DNA from: CAYMBL01 sp044225155
GTDB taxonomy: Bacteria; Planctomycetota; Phycisphaerae; UBA1845; Fen-1342
Length of the DNA: 6,114 bases
Direction of reading: 5' to 3'
NCBI GenBank assembly: GCA_044225155.1
Contig: JBGAJB010000215.1
Coordinates: 1-6,114 of the forward strand
Made by a program: the position numbers and the translations under genes. Below are positions 5,818 to 6,114 of the stretch, piece after piece. How positions within the stretch are numbered: position 1 is the first letter of the stretch; the number at the start of each line of letters is the position of its first letter. The notes beneath the pieces were generated by a model, which ran no database searches, was not told where the DNA came from, and was given only the letters and a program-made list of their open reading frames with translations.

Positions 5818-6114
5818 AGGGCGCGAATCGACGACGCTTTGCGTCCAGATCGGCCATGAGCTTTTCGAACGAATCCGCGAATTGCTTCACGCCGTCGGTC
5901 AACAGTTCGGCGGTCAGCGCGTCATAGTCGAAACCCGCGGATTTCAATCGTTCGAGGAAGCCGTACGCCTGCTCGACGTCGAGATCGATGGTGCGGGCGG
6001 GCGTGGCGCGGTCGCGGATCGCGTCCAGCGTTTGCGGCGGTACGGTGTTCACCGTGTTGGGGCCGATGAGCGTGTCGATGTACTTCGTGTCGGGGTAGGC
6101 CGGATTCTTGGTGC
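5816..6114 (-). CDS. tal: Transaldolase, C-terminal part (5' end outside window)
   Basis: The frame enters at the right edge and ends with TGA at 5818-5816, giving 98 visible full codons before the stop. The first visible residues, TKNPAYPDTKYIDTLIGPNTVNTVPPQTLDAIRD in sense, are the conserved late segment of transaldolase: TKNPAY (strand), YIDTLIGP and NTVPP before the C-terminal helices. The end, GVKQFADSFEKLMADLDAKR, is the usual final helix. Transaldolase moves a dihydroxyacetone unit between sedoheptulose-7-phosphate and glyceraldehyde-3-phosphate in the non-oxidative pentose phosphate pathway, in the cytoplasm. The Schiff-base lysine lies upstream of the visible part, so catalytic integrity cannot be judged. 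The wording resembles the longer transaldolase type found alone or fused to glucose-6-phosphate isomerase; here nothing is fused downstream. A GTG at 6052 is internal (Val), not a start. Confidence 0.9.
   Translation of the reverse strand, partial: TKNPAYPDTKYIDTLIGPNTVNTVPPQTLDAIRDRATPARTIDLDVEQAYGFLERLKSAGFDYDALTAELLTDGVKQFADSFEKLMADLDAKRRRFAP

Noticed and set aside
5691..5927. Small plus-strand frame between the RND and tal genes
   Set aside because: It overlaps the tal C terminus and its terminator antisense, and shows no recognisable domain.

Overview
This 6.1-kb high-GC fragment looks like chromosomal DNA from an uncultured bacterium. The gene style is compatible with Planctomycetota or a similar high-GC phylum: disordered Pro/Ala/Arg-rich extensions, a very acidic tail protein, and a long HAE-1-type RND pump. 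That taxonomic guess is an inference from style, with no marker gene behind it. I see no rRNA, tRNA, CRISPR array, insertion sequence or defence system.

Layout, left to right. Positions 1-493 (minus) hold the N-terminal part of an unrecognised protein: a disordered, Arg-rich leader followed by a small folded-looking domain that runs off the left edge. Positions 634-990 (minus) encode a 118-residue protein whose last 53 residues are almost all Asp/Glu. It has a good Shine-Dalgarno and a plausible sigma70-type promoter in the 260-bp divergent intergenic region. Going right from that region on the plus strand are a stand-alone MetRS-beta/CsaA-like tRNA-binding OB-fold protein (1251-1598) and, 31 bp later, a DUF2752-type membrane protein with a CPxCG motif (1630-2172).

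That plus-strand pair meets, tail to tail with only 4 bp between the stop codons, a large minus-strand RND multidrug-efflux-type transporter gene (5587 down to 2177, about 1136 codons). As given, this gene is broken. Between about 4982 and 4919 the conserved protein continues in a different frame for 21 codons, then returns to the original frame, so the nominal frame meets two stops (TGA at 4981-4979 and TAA at 4939-4937). This is either a pair of compensating indels in the assembly or a young pseudogene. No membrane-fusion or outer-membrane partner gene is visible. Upstream on the same strand, the right edge carries the C-terminal 98 residues of a transaldolase (5816-6114). A probable intrinsic terminator overlaps its stop codon and separates it from the pump gene.

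The genes do not form one obvious pathway: translation (tRNA binding), membrane export, pentose phosphate metabolism and two unknowns. The points most worth a second look are the compensated double frameshift in the pump gene, the extreme acidic-tail protein, and the stand-alone tRNA-binding domain with a strong hairpin just before its ribosome binding site. Nothing here convincingly amounts to a new biological system.
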